Source: Burkholderiales bacterium (lineage in GTDB: Bacteria; Pseudomonadota; Gammaproteobacteria; Burkholderiales; Burkholderiaceae_E). Taken from it: 44,218 bases of DNA. The stretch lies in assembly GCA_017307915.1 (NCBI GenBank), contig JAFKGG010000379.1, forward strand, positions 1-44,218. The letters are read 5' to 3'. Positions 23,796-32,358 of the stretch are shown here, one piece after another; positions within the stretch are counted from its first letter, which is position 1; each line of letters starts with the position of its first letter. A program made the translations under genes and the position numbers. The notes under the pieces were generated by a model that worked only from the letters and a program-made list of their open reading frames with translations, did no database searches and was not told the DNA's origin.

Positions 23796-25082
23796 ATGAT
23801 GTTCTGGGTTTCGATCGCCGTCGCCACCCTGCTTGTCACAGCAGCCATCGTCCGGCCGCTGTTGACCCGACGCGTGCCCGCCCAGCTCGATGAGAGCGAC
23901 GACCTGCGGCGCCGCCTCGCCGTCTTTCGCGACCGCAAGCGCGAGATCCAGCGCGAGAGCGCGGCCGGACGCTTAAGCGATGGCGAGGCTGCGCAGGCGC
24001 AGGCCGATCTGCTGCGGCAGCTTGCCGAAGACCTGCCCGATGCGGCACGCGCCGCGCCAGTCGGCAGCGCAGCCAGCGCATCGCGAGCAGTGCCCCGCAC
24101 GATCGCGGCACTGCTGGTGTTGCTGGTGCCGCTGCTGGCCGGCGGCGTCTATCAGCGAGTGGGCGAGCCGAGGCTGGCCGGCCTTGATCTGCGCAGCGAC
24201 CGACCGCTGCGAGCGAGCGACGTCGACGCGCTGATCGCCGGCTTCGAAAAACGCACTCGCGACAATCCCGAAGACGGTGAAGCATGGGCACTGCTGGCCG
24301 AGACGCGCAAGATCCAAGGCCGGCACGCCGAGGCCGTGGACGCGTTCGCCCAGGCGATGCGCCGGCTCGCCCCCGACGCACGGCTGCTGGCCGACTACGC
24401 CGAATCAGCCGCGCTGCTGGCTGGTGGCGATTTCTCGGGCCGCCCGCTGGCCCTGCTCGAACAGGCGCTCGCGGTCGATCCCGGCGAACTCAAGGCGATC
24501 GGGCTGATGGGCGCCGCACAGTATCGGCTCGGCAATCTGGACCGCGCGCGTGATTACTTGAAACAGTTGCAGCGCAGCCTGCCGGCCGACAGCGAAGACG
24601 CCATTCAGATCGTGCAGGTGCTCCAGCGCATCGATGTCCAGATCGCGCACGGCGGCGCGGCGCCGTCGACCGTTGCAGGTGATGCGCCCAAGGCCGATCG
24701 ATCCGCGAGCGTTGCGACGACCGCCGACCGGGCCGCCGGCGACATGACCGGCACGGTATCGGTCGATGCTGCGCTGGCCGCCCGTGCCGGCCAGGGCGGC
24801 ACGCTGTTCGTGATCGCGCGCCAGGCCGGCGGCCCGCCGATTCCGGTGGCCGTGCTGCGCGAACCGGGCGCACAGTTGCCCATGCCGTTCTCGATCGGCC
24901 AGGCTCAGGCGATGGATCCGTCGCGGCCCCTGGCCATGGCCGGCACGTTCACGCTGGAAGCGCGGCTGAGCCGCAGCGGCAATGCGATGCGTCAGCCGGG
25001 CGATCTCTACGGCCAGGTCGACGGCGTCGCAGCGGGCCAACGCAACGTGCTGATCACGATCGATCGCGTGGTGGCGCCTTGA
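23796..25082 (+). CDS. ccmI: Cytochrome c biogenesis protein CcmI (NrfG-like TPR protein)
   Basis: A 428-residue apocytochrome chaperone of the System I heme-ligation machinery. Two membrane segments lie near residues 3-21 and 101-118, separated by a basic cytoplasmic coiled-coil-like loop (RRRLAVFRDRKREIQRESAAG). The periplasmic part has TPR repeats from about residue 150 to 270 (WALLAETRKIQGRHAEAVDA, then ALAVDPGELKAIGLMGAAQY). A C-terminal beta domain (about 320-428) is typical of CcmI. The protein presents the unfolded C-terminus of apocytochrome to CcmF/CcmH. It precedes ccmF by 73 bases, the reverse of the usual ccmF-G-H-I order. NrfG is the equivalent in nitrite-reductase heme lyase. 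Confidence 0.88.
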   Translation: MMFWVSIAVATLLVTAAIVRPLLTRRVPAQLDESDDLRRRLAVFRDRKREIQRESAAGRLSDGEAAQAQADLLRQLAEDLPDAARAAPVGSAASASRAVPRTIAALLVLLVPLLAGGVYQRVGEPRLAGLDLRSDRPLRASDVDALIAGFEKRTRDNPEDGEAWALLAETRKIQGRHAEAVDAFAQAMRRLAPDARLLADYAESAALLAGGDFSGRPLALLEQALAVDPGELKAIGLMGAAQYRLGNLDRARDYLKQLQRSLPADSEDAIQIVQVLQRIDVQIAHGGAAPSTVAGDAPKADRSASVATTADRAAGDMTGTVSVDAALAARAGQGGTLFVIARQAGGPPIPVAVLREPGAQLPMPFSIGQAQAMDPSRPLAMAGTFTLEARLSRSGNAMRQPGDLYGQVDGVAAGQRNVLITIDRVVAP

Positions 25083-25155
25083 ACACCGCACGCCGCACCT
25101 GTAAGGGCAGGACCGCGCCGGGCGCACCGTTTAACGACGCACGAACGAGGCGAAC

Positions 25156-27147
25156 ATGATTGCCGAGCTCGGACAATTCGCACTGGCACTGGCGCTGGCG
25201 GCATCACTGGCCTTGGGTGTGCTGCCGATGCTCGGCAGCGCGATCGGCGGGCCCACCGGTGCGCGGCTGATGGCCACGGATCGCCCGGCCGCGCTGGCGC
25301 TGATGACGCTGGCGATCCTCGCTTTCCTGGCGCTGGGCACACTGTTCGTCGACAACGATTTCAGCGTTTCTTTGGTCGCCACCCATTCCAACCTGGATCT
25401 GCCGCTGCATTACCGCATCGCCGCCACCTGGGGTTCGCACGAAGGCTCGATGCTGCTGTGGGTGCTGATTCTGTCCTGTTGGACCGGCGCAGTGGCGATG
25501 TTTTCCACGTCGCTGCCCACGCTGCTGCGCGCGCGCATCCTGTCCACGATGGGCTTGATCGCCGTCGGCTTCCTGCTGTTCCTGCTGTTCACGTCGAATC
25601 CCTTCGAACGACTGGTGCCGCCGCCGCCCGACGGCCGCGACCTGAACCCGCTGCTGCAGGACGCCGGCATGGTGTTCCACCCGCCGCTGCTGTACATGGG
25701 CTACGTCGGCCTGTCGGTGGCCTTCGCATTCTCGATCGCCGGGCTGATCGGCGGACGCTTCGACGCCGCCTGGGCACGCTGGGCGCGTCCCTGGACCACG
25801 GTGGCATGGTGCTTCCTCACGCTGGGCATCGCGTTGGGCTCGTTCTGGGCCTACTACGAACTGGGCTGGGGCGGCTGGTGGTTCTGGGATCCGGTGGAGA
25901 ACGCTTCGTTCATGCCCTGGCTGATCGCCACCGCGCTGATCCACTCGCTGTCGGTGGCCGAAAAGCGCGGCACCTTCCGCAGTTGGACGGTGCTGCTCGC
26001 GATCCTCGGCTTCAGCCTCAGCCTGCTGGGCACCTTCCTCGTGCGATCGGGCGTGCTCACCTCGGTGCACGCCTTCGCCACCGATCCGGCGCGCGGCGTG
26101 TTCATCCTGATCTTCCTCGCGATCGTGGTCGGCGGCTCGCTGCTGCTGTTCGCGTGGCGCGCCCCCACCATCGGCAACGGGCCGGGCTTCGCACCGGTGT
26201 CGCGCGAGTCGCTGCTGCTGGCCAACAACGTGCTGCTGGTGGTGGCGATGGCCGCAGTGCTGCTGGGCACGCTGTATCCGCTGGTGCTCGATACGCTCGA
26301 ACTGGGAAAGATCTCGGTCGGCCCGCCCTACTTCGATGCGGTGTTCTTTCCGTTGATGGCGCCAGCACTGTTCCTGATGGGCATAGCACCGCTGGCGCGA
26401 TGGAAGAAGGCCGAGCTGCCCGCATTGGTCACGCGCCTGCGCTGGGCGCTGGCGGTGGCCGTGCTTGCGGCGCTGCTGCTGCCGTTCACCGTCGATGGCT
26501 TCAGGCCGATGACCAGCCTGGGCCTGATGTTCGTGCTGTGGATCATTGCGTGCGTGGCGCTGGCGGTACACGACATGCTGCGCGGGGCCGACGGCCGGCT
26601 GTCGCTGCGCCGCGCGCGGCTGCATCCCTCCAGCGTCTGGGGCATGCATCTGGCGCACCTCGGCGTGGCCGCGTTCGTGGCCGGCGTGACGATGGTCAAC
26701 AGCTACGAGAATGGCCGCGAGCTGCGCATGGAGCTGGGCCAGCACGTCACGCTGGGCGGCTACGATCTCCGTTTCGTCGGCCTGGAACCCGTACGCGGCC
26801 CGAACTACGATGCCACGCGCGGGCGCTTCGAGATCCGCCGCGCCGGCGCCGACGGTGCACCGCTGCGCGTGCTGGCGCCCGAGAAGCGCGTCTATCGCGC
26901 CTCTGCGATGGCGATGACCGAGGCGGCGATCGACCGCAGCCTGCTGCGCGACGTTTACGTCTCGATGGGCGAACGGCTCGACGCGCGTACCTGGGTGGTG
27001 CGCGCGCACGTCAAGCCCTTCGTCAACTGGATCTGGCTCGGCTGCGTGCTGATGGCGATCGGAGGAATGCTTGCCGCCGCCGACCGGCGCTATTGGCGCC
27101 GCCGAGTTGAACGCGAAGCGAGCGTGGCCGCGGTACAAACGGCGTGA
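25156..27147 (+). CDS. ccmF: Cytochrome c heme lyase subunit CcmF (NrfE-like)
   Basis: A 663-residue polytopic inner-membrane protein of the heme-handling family. The tryptophan-rich WWD domain is intact: WGGWWFWDPVEN at residues 238-249. Conserved His-bearing loops around HPPLLYMGYVG and HSLSVAEKRGTFRSW flank the heme site. A large periplasmic loop lies near the C-terminus (about 560-630) before the last membrane helix. CcmF accepts heme from holo-CcmE and joins it to CxxCH motifs together with CcmH and CcmI. No ccmA-E genes are present in the window. The ribosome site GAGG is about 7 bases from ATG. NrfE is a paralogue with the same fold, and the gene set here matches NrfE/F/G. Confidence 0.95.
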   Translation: MIAELGQFALALALAASLALGVLPMLGSAIGGPTGARLMATDRPAALALMTLAILAFLALGTLFVDNDFSVSLVATHSNLDLPLHYRIAATWGSHEGSMLLWVLILSCWTGAVAMFSTSLPTLLRARILSTMGLIAVGFLLFLLFTSNPFERLVPPPPDGRDLNPLLQDAGMVFHPPLLYMGYVGLSVAFAFSIAGLIGGRFDAAWARWARPWTTVAWCFLTLGIALGSFWAYYELGWGGWWFWDPVENASFMPWLIATALIHSLSVAEKRGTFRSWTVLLAILGFSLSLLGTFLVRSGVLTSVHAFATDPARGVFILIFLAIVVGGSLLLFAWRAPTIGNGPGFAPVSRESLLLANNVLLVVAMAAVLLGTLYPLVLDTLELGKISVGPPYFDAVFFPLMAPALFLMGIAPLARWKKAELPALVTRLRWALAVAVLAALLLPFTVDGFRPMTSLGLMFVLWIIACVALAVHDMLRGADGRLSLRRARLHPSSVWGMHLAHLGVAAFVAGVTMVNSYENGRELRMELGQHVTLGGYDLRFVGLEPVRGPNYDATRGRFEIRRAGADGAPLRVLAPEKRVYRASAMAMTEAAIDRSLLRDVYVSMGERLDARTWVVRAHVKPFVNWIWLGCVLMAIGGMLAAADRRYWRRRVEREASVAAVQTA

Positions 27148-27180
27148 GCAGGCAGGCCGCCTGCCTGCCGCGGAGGAGAC

Positions 27181-27723
27181 ATGAACGAGAGCGCAATGAA
27201 CCGGCGCAGCATCGTCACGCTACTGACGGCACTGCTGATGGCGCTGCTGTCGGTACCGCTGCTGGCTGCAAACGCGGCGCGCGCCGCCGTCAATGCGCCC
27301 ACCATCAGGGCGCCCGGCAGCGAGGCCGTTGACATCGACGGCCTCGCCACGCCCGAACAGCGGGCGCGCTATCAGCACCTGGCCGAAGAGCTGCGCTGCC
27401 TGGTGTGCCAGAACCAGACGCTGGCCGATTCGAACGCCGGCCTGGCCGTCGATCTGCGGCGCGAGGTCGAGACGATGATCGTCGCCGGACATAGCAACGA
27501 CGAGATCAAAGGGTTCCTGGTCGAACGTTACGGCAACTTCGTGCTTTATCGCCCGCCGATGCAAGGCAACACCTGGCTGCTGTGGGCCGGCCCATTCGGG
27601 CTGCTGGCCGCCGGTGCGTTCGCGTGGTGGCGCGTCCAGCGCCGCACCCTGCCCGCTGCCGACGCGCAGCCGATCGCCAACGCGCCCGATCTCGAGCGCG
27701 CGCGCCGGCTGCTCGACGGCTGA
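27181..27723 (+). CDS. ccmH: Cytochrome c biogenesis thioredoxin-like protein CcmH (NrfF-like)
   Basis: A 180-residue protein with an N-terminal signal/membrane segment (about 10-35), a periplasmic three-helix domain and a C-terminal membrane helix (WLLWAGPFGLLAAGAFAWW). The redox motif is C73-L-V-C76 in LRCLVCQNQTLADS, used to keep apocytochrome cysteines reduced. The family segment GHSNDEIKGFLVERYGNFVLYRPP follows. GAGGAG (27172-27177) lies close to the ATG. CcmG (the thioredoxin that normally sits between ccmF and ccmH) is absent from this cluster. It is the short, N-terminal-type CcmH, and the TPR part is in the separate ccmI gene. NrfF is the equivalent in the Nrf system. Confidence 0.93.
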   Translation: MNESAMNRRSIVTLLTALLMALLSVPLLAANAARAAVNAPTIRAPGSEAVDIDGLATPEQRARYQHLAEELRCLVCQNQTLADSNAGLAVDLRREVETMIVAGHSNDEIKGFLVERYGNFVLYRPPMQGNTWLLWAGPFGLLAAGAFAWWRVQRRTLPAADAQPIANAPDLERARRLLDG

Positions 27724-27795
27724 ACGCGATCGCCGCACCGTCAGCGCCCGACACGGCAGCGCTGCCGGCATCGGCTCCAAGAGGAGGACCAAGCC

Positions 27796-29304
27796 ATCAT
27801 CCAGCTACCGATCCAGATCGACGCACGCGCCGGCATCAGTCTGCAGGATCAGATCTTCGAGCAGATCCACGCGCTGATCCTCGACGGCCGCCTTGCCGCG
27901 GGCGCGCGGCTGCCGGCATCGCGTTCGCTGGCGCAGGACCTGGGCGTCTCGCGCAACACCGTGCTGGGCGTCTATCTGCGCCTGGCCGAACAGGGCATCG
28001 TGAACTCGCGCGAGCAGGTCGGCACTTACGTCGCGCATCAGGGCTACATCGACGGCCCACTGCGCGGCCCGCTGCACGCGCGAGCGTCGGCCGACGAGCA
28101 TGATTCGCCGCCTGCGCACGAGCCCGACACGCGCCTGCAACGCCGCCTGCAATTCCATAGCCACTCGCATCGGGTGATCAGCCCGCATACGGAAGGGCTG
28201 ACGCATGACTTCTGGATCGGCCAGGTCGACCCGCGGCTGTATCCGACCAATGCATGGCGCAGCCTGCTGGTGCGCATGCTGCAAGCCTCCTGTGATCAAC
28301 TGTGCCATTACGGCGATCCGCAGGGTCTGGTGCAGTTGCGTGAAGCGATCGCCGCCTACGTCGGCGCGGCGCGCGGCATCGCCACCGATGCATCGCGGGT
28401 GCTGATCACCAATGGCATCCAGGAAGGCTTGAGCCTGCTCGCCCACCTGCTGGTGCGCCCCGGCGTCGAGGTTGCGGTGGAAGACCCCTGTTATCGGGGT
28501 GCAAGCAGCGTGTTCGCCAGCCACGGTGCGCTGCTGCGCCCGGTGCCGGTGGATGCGGACGGGCTCGATCCCGAAGCGCTGCCACGCTCGGCGACGCTGG
28601 CCTACGTCACGCCCTCGCATCAGTACCCGATGGGCGCGCGGCTCACGCTTGCGCGGCGCAAGGCGCTGCTGGCCTGGAGCCGCGAGGTTGGCGCCTACGT
28701 CGTCGAGGACGACTACGACAGCGACTTCTGCTATGACGATGCGCCGCTGCCTGCGCTCAAGAGCGAGGATCGCTTCGATCACGTGGTGTACCTCGGCACT
28801 TTTTCCAAGAGCCTGGGCGCCGGACTGCGCCTGGGCTACATGGTGCTGCCGCAACAGCTCGTAGGGCCCGCGCGCGCAGCCAAGGCGCTGCTGAACAACT
28901 GTCAACCGTGGCTCGAGCAGGCCGCGCTGGCCGCTTTCCTCGCCGAGGGCGACCATGCGCATCACCTGCGCCGGCTGCGCCGCACCTGTGCCCTGCGGCG
29001 TGATCATCTGAAAGCGGCGATCCTGAACCAGTTGCCCGGCACGCGCATCGACGGCGCCCACAGCGGCATGCATCTGGCCGCATATCTGCCCGCGCATCTG
29101 CCGGACGTGCGCCGCATCGAGCACGCGGCGCGCAGCGTCGGCATCGGCGTGTACGGTGTCGAGAGCGCGAACGCGCAGCTCTTCGACGCACGGCGCGCAA
29201 GCCAGCTCGATCACTGTCTGCTGTTCGGCTACGCGCGGCTGAGCGAAACCGAGATCAGCGAAGCGCTGCTCGGGTTGCGGCGCGCGATCGACTCGCTAGG
29301 CTGA
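27796..29304 (+). CDS. MocR-type regulator (GntR HTH fused to class I aminotransferase domain)
   Basis: About 502 residues. A GntR winged helix (QIDARAGISLQDQIFEQIH, then LPASRSLAQDLGVSRNTV, about residues 6-80) is joined by a linker to an aminotransferase-fold domain. The PLP lysine is K338 in TFSKSLGAGLRLGY, and EDDYDSDF carries the pyridine-nitrogen Asp. Such proteins sense PLP or amine/amino-acid ligands. No ATG, GTG or TTG lies in frame between the ccmH stop and the HTH. The best start is ATC at 27796, 8 bases after GAGGAGG (27781-27787). A GTG at 27961 would delete most of the HTH. The gene sits between ccmH and haoA, so it may control haoAB. Either a rare AUC start or a sequence error explains the missing codon. 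Confidence 0.85.
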   Translation: MIQLPIQIDARAGISLQDQIFEQIHALILDGRLAAGARLPASRSLAQDLGVSRNTVLGVYLRLAEQGIVNSREQVGTYVAHQGYIDGPLRGPLHARASADEHDSPPAHEPDTRLQRRLQFHSHSHRVISPHTEGLTHDFWIGQVDPRLYPTNAWRSLLVRMLQASCDQLCHYGDPQGLVQLREAIAAYVGAARGIATDASRVLITNGIQEGLSLLAHLLVRPGVEVAVEDPCYRGASSVFASHGALLRPVPVDADGLDPEALPRSATLAYVTPSHQYPMGARLTLARRKALLAWSREVGAYVVEDDYDSDFCYDDAPLPALKSEDRFDHVVYLGTFSKSLGAGLRLGYMVLPQQLVGPARAAKALLNNCQPWLEQAALAAFLAEGDHAHHLRRLRRTCALRRDHLKAAILNQLPGTRIDGAHSGMHLAAYLPAHLPDVRRIEHAARSVGIGVYGVESANAQLFDARRASQLDHCLLFGYARLSETEISEALLGLRRAIDSLG

Positions 29305-29325
29305 GAGCCGCCGGCGGCCAGTCGG

Positions 29326-29390
29326 TGGCTCCATCGTTCAAGCCTTGTCTGGCTCCATCGAATCGACCACAGGGCTCAGTGGCACCATCG
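29326..29390 (+). promoter_or_regulatory. Triplicate TGGCnCCATCG motif upstream of haoA, last copy sigma54-like
   Basis: tggctccatcg occurs at 29326-29336 and 29350-29360, 24 bases apart, and tggcaccatcg at 29380-29390. The last copy continues to CTGC, giving GG (29381-29382) and GC (29393-29394) with ten bases between, the sigma54 spacing. The other two copies lack the -12 element. The gap holds 209 bases between mocR and haoA. The motif also occurs as the complement upstream of the lipoprotein gene. Binding of MocR or another regulator is possible. Confidence 0.45.
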
Positions 29391-29513
29391 CTGCTGCGCG
29401 TTCTGGCACTTCTTGCATCCCTACCCCTCGCCCGATACTGACCGCAGGCTCGGGATCGTGCACGCACGACCCATATCCCGAGAAGAACGAGACATCTGGA
29501 GGAGGGAAGGGAC

Positions 29514-31304
29514 ATGAGAGCCGCATACCTGCCGTTCGCGATGCTGCTGTCGCTGTTCGCGTGGATCACGCCGGTACAGGCGGCGATCCCGGATTCAGTG
29601 CCGGACGAGACGCTTCAGGCACTGAAGCTCGATCGCAAGGCGACCCCGGCCCAGCTCCACGATGCGTTGAGCAAGCGCGTTCACTCCGAACAAGACGGCT
29701 ACGGCAAGGGCAGCCACGCGAAGTTCTGGGAACCGATCCCGATGAGCAAATACCTGGCGCCATCGCTGTTCTACAAGGCGCCGGAAAGTCTCGACATGGT
29801 GGTCAAGCGCGAGGACTGCGTCGTCTGTCATGAGCAGATCACCAAGGGCCACGTCACCGCGTGGCGCAAGTCGCTGCATGCCGACCTGAAGGCGCTGCTG
29901 GCGCTACCCGAAAGCGATTCGCGCGCATACAAGAAAGCACATCTGACCGAAGTCGAGGACAACCTGCGTTCGCACGGCATCCTCGGCGCCGGCGAGCGGC
30001 TCGAACAAGTCTCCTGTATCGACTGTCACATGGGGGTCGGCAAGAAGACCGGGCATCACGTGAAAGACCTGCGCATGCCGGACACCACGGTCTGCGGCAC
30101 CTGTCATCTGCGGCAGTTTGCCGAGCGCGAGTCCGAGCGCGACACGCTGACCTGGCCGCAGGATCAGTGGCCGGCCGGGCGCCCGTCGCACGCGCTCGAC
30201 TACAAGGCCAACATCGAGACCGCCACCTGGGCGGCGATGCAGCAGCGCGAAGTGGCCGAAGGCTGCACGATGTGCCATACCAACCAGAACAAGTGCGACA
30301 ACTGCCACGGCCGGCATGAGTTCTCCGCCGTCGAGGCGCGCAAGCCGCAGGCGTGCTCGACCTGCCACAACGGCGTCGACCACAACGAGTTCGAGGCGTA
30401 CATGCTGTCGCGCCACGGCGTGAACTACCAGACCACCAGCCATAGCTGGGACTGGAACGCACCGCTGGCCAAAGCGATCGAGAAGGGCCAGACCGCACCG
30501 ACCTGCGCGTTCTGCCACATGGAGTACAAGGGCGAGTTCACGCACAACGTGGTGCGCAAGGTGCGCTGGGGCTTCCTGCCGTTCAAGAACATCGCCGACA
30601 ATCTTGGGCACAAATGGTTCACCGAACGCCGCGACGCCTGGCAGGGCACGTGCCAGAACTGCCATTCGGCCAGTTTCGCGGACGCCTACCTCAAGATGAT
30701 GGACAAGGGCATCATCTCGGGCATGGAGCTGGTCGAAGAAGTGCGCCCAGTAGTGCAGGCGCTGTTCAACGAGAAGCTGATGGTCGGGCAGAAATCCAAT
30801 CGCCCACCGCCGTTCGCGCCCGAGAAAGACGAGGCGGGCGGGTTCTTCGCGCTGTTCATGGCCAACGGCAACAACCCGACCATCGTCGATCGCACCTTCG
30901 CCGAGATGTGGGAGCAGCACATCGCCAAGCACTACAAGGGGCTGGCGCACGTGCACCCGGGTGGCTTCACCTACAGCGAAGGATGGTCGCAGCTCATCAA
31001 GAGCAAGACCATCATCCTTGAAGAAAATACGCGGCTGCGCGAGAAGGCCGACATGGACAAGCGCATCGCGGCGCTGGAAAAGCGCGGCGGCAAGACCTCG
31101 TCGCTCGGCGGCGGCGGGCACTCGCAGCTGGCGGCAATGATCGATGAAGTGACCGGCACGATCGGCGGCGGCGGCGCCGTCGCGATGGGCGGCCTGCTTG
31201 CGATCTCGGGCATGCTGATGCTGCGGCGCCCGCGCCGGCGCGATGCTGACGGGGCGGATCCGGACACTGCCGCCGATGGAGCCGCCAAGGACGGCACGCC
31301 ATGA
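29514..31304 (+). CDS. haoA: Octaheme hydroxylamine oxidoreductase-like cytochrome c
   Basis: A 596-residue exported multiheme cytochrome. A 23-residue signal peptide ends in PVQA. Eight CxxCH heme sites start at C102, C168, C194, C251, C261, C281, C331 and C380, the count and order of the HAO family. HAO oxidises hydroxylamine to nitric oxide or nitrite, using a P460 heme cross-linked to a Tyr (Tyr467 in mature Nitrosomonas HAO). Y487 in the HPGGFTYSEGW segment is about 464 in mature numbering, a good candidate for that Tyr. A C-terminal hydrophobic helix followed by RRPRRR (about 548-575) suggests membrane anchoring. GGAGGAGGG lies before the ATG. Nitrite- or hydrazine-linked roles of other HAO paralogues remain possible. 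Confidence 0.9.
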   Translation: MRAAYLPFAMLLSLFAWITPVQAAIPDSVPDETLQALKLDRKATPAQLHDALSKRVHSEQDGYGKGSHAKFWEPIPMSKYLAPSLFYKAPESLDMVVKREDCVVCHEQITKGHVTAWRKSLHADLKALLALPESDSRAYKKAHLTEVEDNLRSHGILGAGERLEQVSCIDCHMGVGKKTGHHVKDLRMPDTTVCGTCHLRQFAERESERDTLTWPQDQWPAGRPSHALDYKANIETATWAAMQQREVAEGCTMCHTNQNKCDNCHGRHEFSAVEARKPQACSTCHNGVDHNEFEAYMLSRHGVNYQTTSHSWDWNAPLAKAIEKGQTAPTCAFCHMEYKGEFTHNVVRKVRWGFLPFKNIADNLGHKWFTERRDAWQGTCQNCHSASFADAYLKMMDKGIISGMELVEEVRPVVQALFNEKLMVGQKSNRPPPFAPEKDEAGGFFALFMANGNNPTIVDRTFAEMWEQHIAKHYKGLAHVHPGGFTYSEGWSQLIKSKTIILEENTRLREKADMDKRIAALEKRGGKTSSLGGGGHSQLAAMIDEVTGTIGGGGAVAMGGLLAISGMLMLRRPRRRDADGADPDTAADGAAKDGTP

Positions 31305-32314
31305 ACGCCGGCGCGCGGCGCGCGCTGGGCGGGGCCCTGCTGGCCGCCGGCCTCGTCCTCGCCGCGCTGGGCGGATATGCGGCGCTGAATCCGGTCGAGC
31401 CGCCCTATCGCTACGAGGTCGCGGGCCCCGCCGCGCCGCCCGACGATCCCGACGTAGCCGATGCGCTGACGCGCGCGAATCTGTCGCTGCGCGAGGCGCG
31501 GCTGGTCGATCACGCGACCGGCCGCACGCTTGCCGAGCTTCGCTTTGCCGAGGCCGATGACGGGCCGGTCATGCTCGACTGGCGGCCCAAGGTCGACGAA
31601 CCCTTCCTGCTGGCCGCCGCACCGCTGCGCGAGGTGGCGCAGTTGGCCGCTGCGCTGCGCCGCCACGTTCCCGCCGACGCGTTGGTGCTGGCATGGTGGG
31701 ATACCTCGCGGCAACTCGCGCTGCTGGCCGGCACGCAGACGCGATTCGACCGCCATGTGATCGGCGCGCCGCTTGCATTGCCCGCGCAGTGGGTGCCTGC
31801 ACGCTCGGCCATCGAGCACGTCGAGAGCGCCTTCTGGCTGCGTGGCAATGGTGGCAATGCCGCCGAGGCAAGCCCGCCATTTGGCGCCTGGGTCGACGCG
31901 ATGCTGGCCTCGCCCGCCGATGGGGCGGCCCGGCTGCGCGCGCTCGCGGGCAAGCGCGAGGCCTATGCGGTGGTGCACGTGCGCGACGCACTGCTGCTGG
32001 GTGCGATGGCGCCGCAGCGGCTCGGGGTCGCGTTGCGCGAGCAGCCGGACGGCGGCAACCTGCACGGCGCGATCAGCGGCGCACGCGACTGGATGCGCGC
32101 GCAACGATATGCCGCCTACTCGGCCTACGCGCCCGAACCCGGACGCGTGCGGGTGCTTGCGCTGACTGACGAGGCTTCGGCCGGCACGCTGATCGCCGGC
32201 CTGTTGCCGTTCCATGATCCCATTCGCAAGCCCGAGCCGGTGCCGGGCATGACGCTGGTGCACCAGGTCGGCGGCTTCTGGGTTTATCGGATCGAAGACG
32301 GAGGCAGCCTCTGA
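31301..32314 (+). CDS. haoB: Hydroxylamine oxidation protein HaoB
   Basis: A 337-residue protein with one N-terminal membrane segment (about residues 8-30) and a large periplasmic domain without heme motifs. It overlaps haoA as ATGA (31301-31304), as in haoA-haoB operons of ammonia oxidisers and methanotrophs, where the second gene is of unknown biochemical role. Features that support HaoB are length, topology, strict linkage, the DWRPKVDEPFLLAAAPLREV segment and the LVLAWWDTSRQLALLAG segment. No cytochrome c554 or cM552 gene follows, so electron transfer to quinone must use other carriers. The identification rests on context and general pattern, not on a database match. Confidence 0.75.
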   Translation: MNAGARRALGGALLAAGLVLAALGGYAALNPVEPPYRYEVAGPAAPPDDPDVADALTRANLSLREARLVDHATGRTLAELRFAEADDGPVMLDWRPKVDEPFLLAAAPLREVAQLAAALRRHVPADALVLAWWDTSRQLALLAGTQTRFDRHVIGAPLALPAQWVPARSAIEHVESAFWLRGNGGNAAEASPPFGAWVDAMLASPADGAARLRALAGKREAYAVVHVRDALLLGAMAPQRLGVALREQPDGGNLHGAISGARDWMRAQRYAAYSAYAPEPGRVRVLALTDEASAGTLIAGLLPFHDPIRKPEPVPGMTLVHQVGGFWVYRIEDGGSL

Positions 32315-32321
32315 GAATGGA

Positions 32322-32348
32322 GGATATACTTTTACAATCTGTATATCC
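32322..32348. promoter_or_regulatory. Palindromic operator/promoter of the vapBC-like pair
   Basis: ggatatac (32322-32329) and gtatatcc (32341-32348) are perfect inverted copies around an 11-base centre. The centre holds TACAAT (32333-32338), close to a consensus -10 box. The palindrome ends 10 bases before the antitoxin ATG. Autoregulation by AbrB/MazE-type antitoxins bound to palindromes over the promoter is well known, so this is a likely operator. Confidence 0.65.
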
Positions 32349-32358
32349 AAGAAATACC

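Noticed and set aside
23639-24100. Upstream extension of the lipoprotein frame
   Set aside because: It overlaps ccmI on the other strand and lacks a signal. The ATG at 23638 has GGGGGA and a lipobox.
25204-27138. Long open frame (644 codons) on the minus strand opposite ccmF
   Set aside because: It is rich in His, Gln, Arg and Glu with no domain pattern, as expected from the reverse of a G/C-biased gene. ccmF on the plus strand has clear motifs.
27961-29304. GTG at 27961 as the start of the MocR gene
   Set aside because: It cuts the GntR helix-turn-helix, which continues upstream in the same frame, and has no ribosome site.
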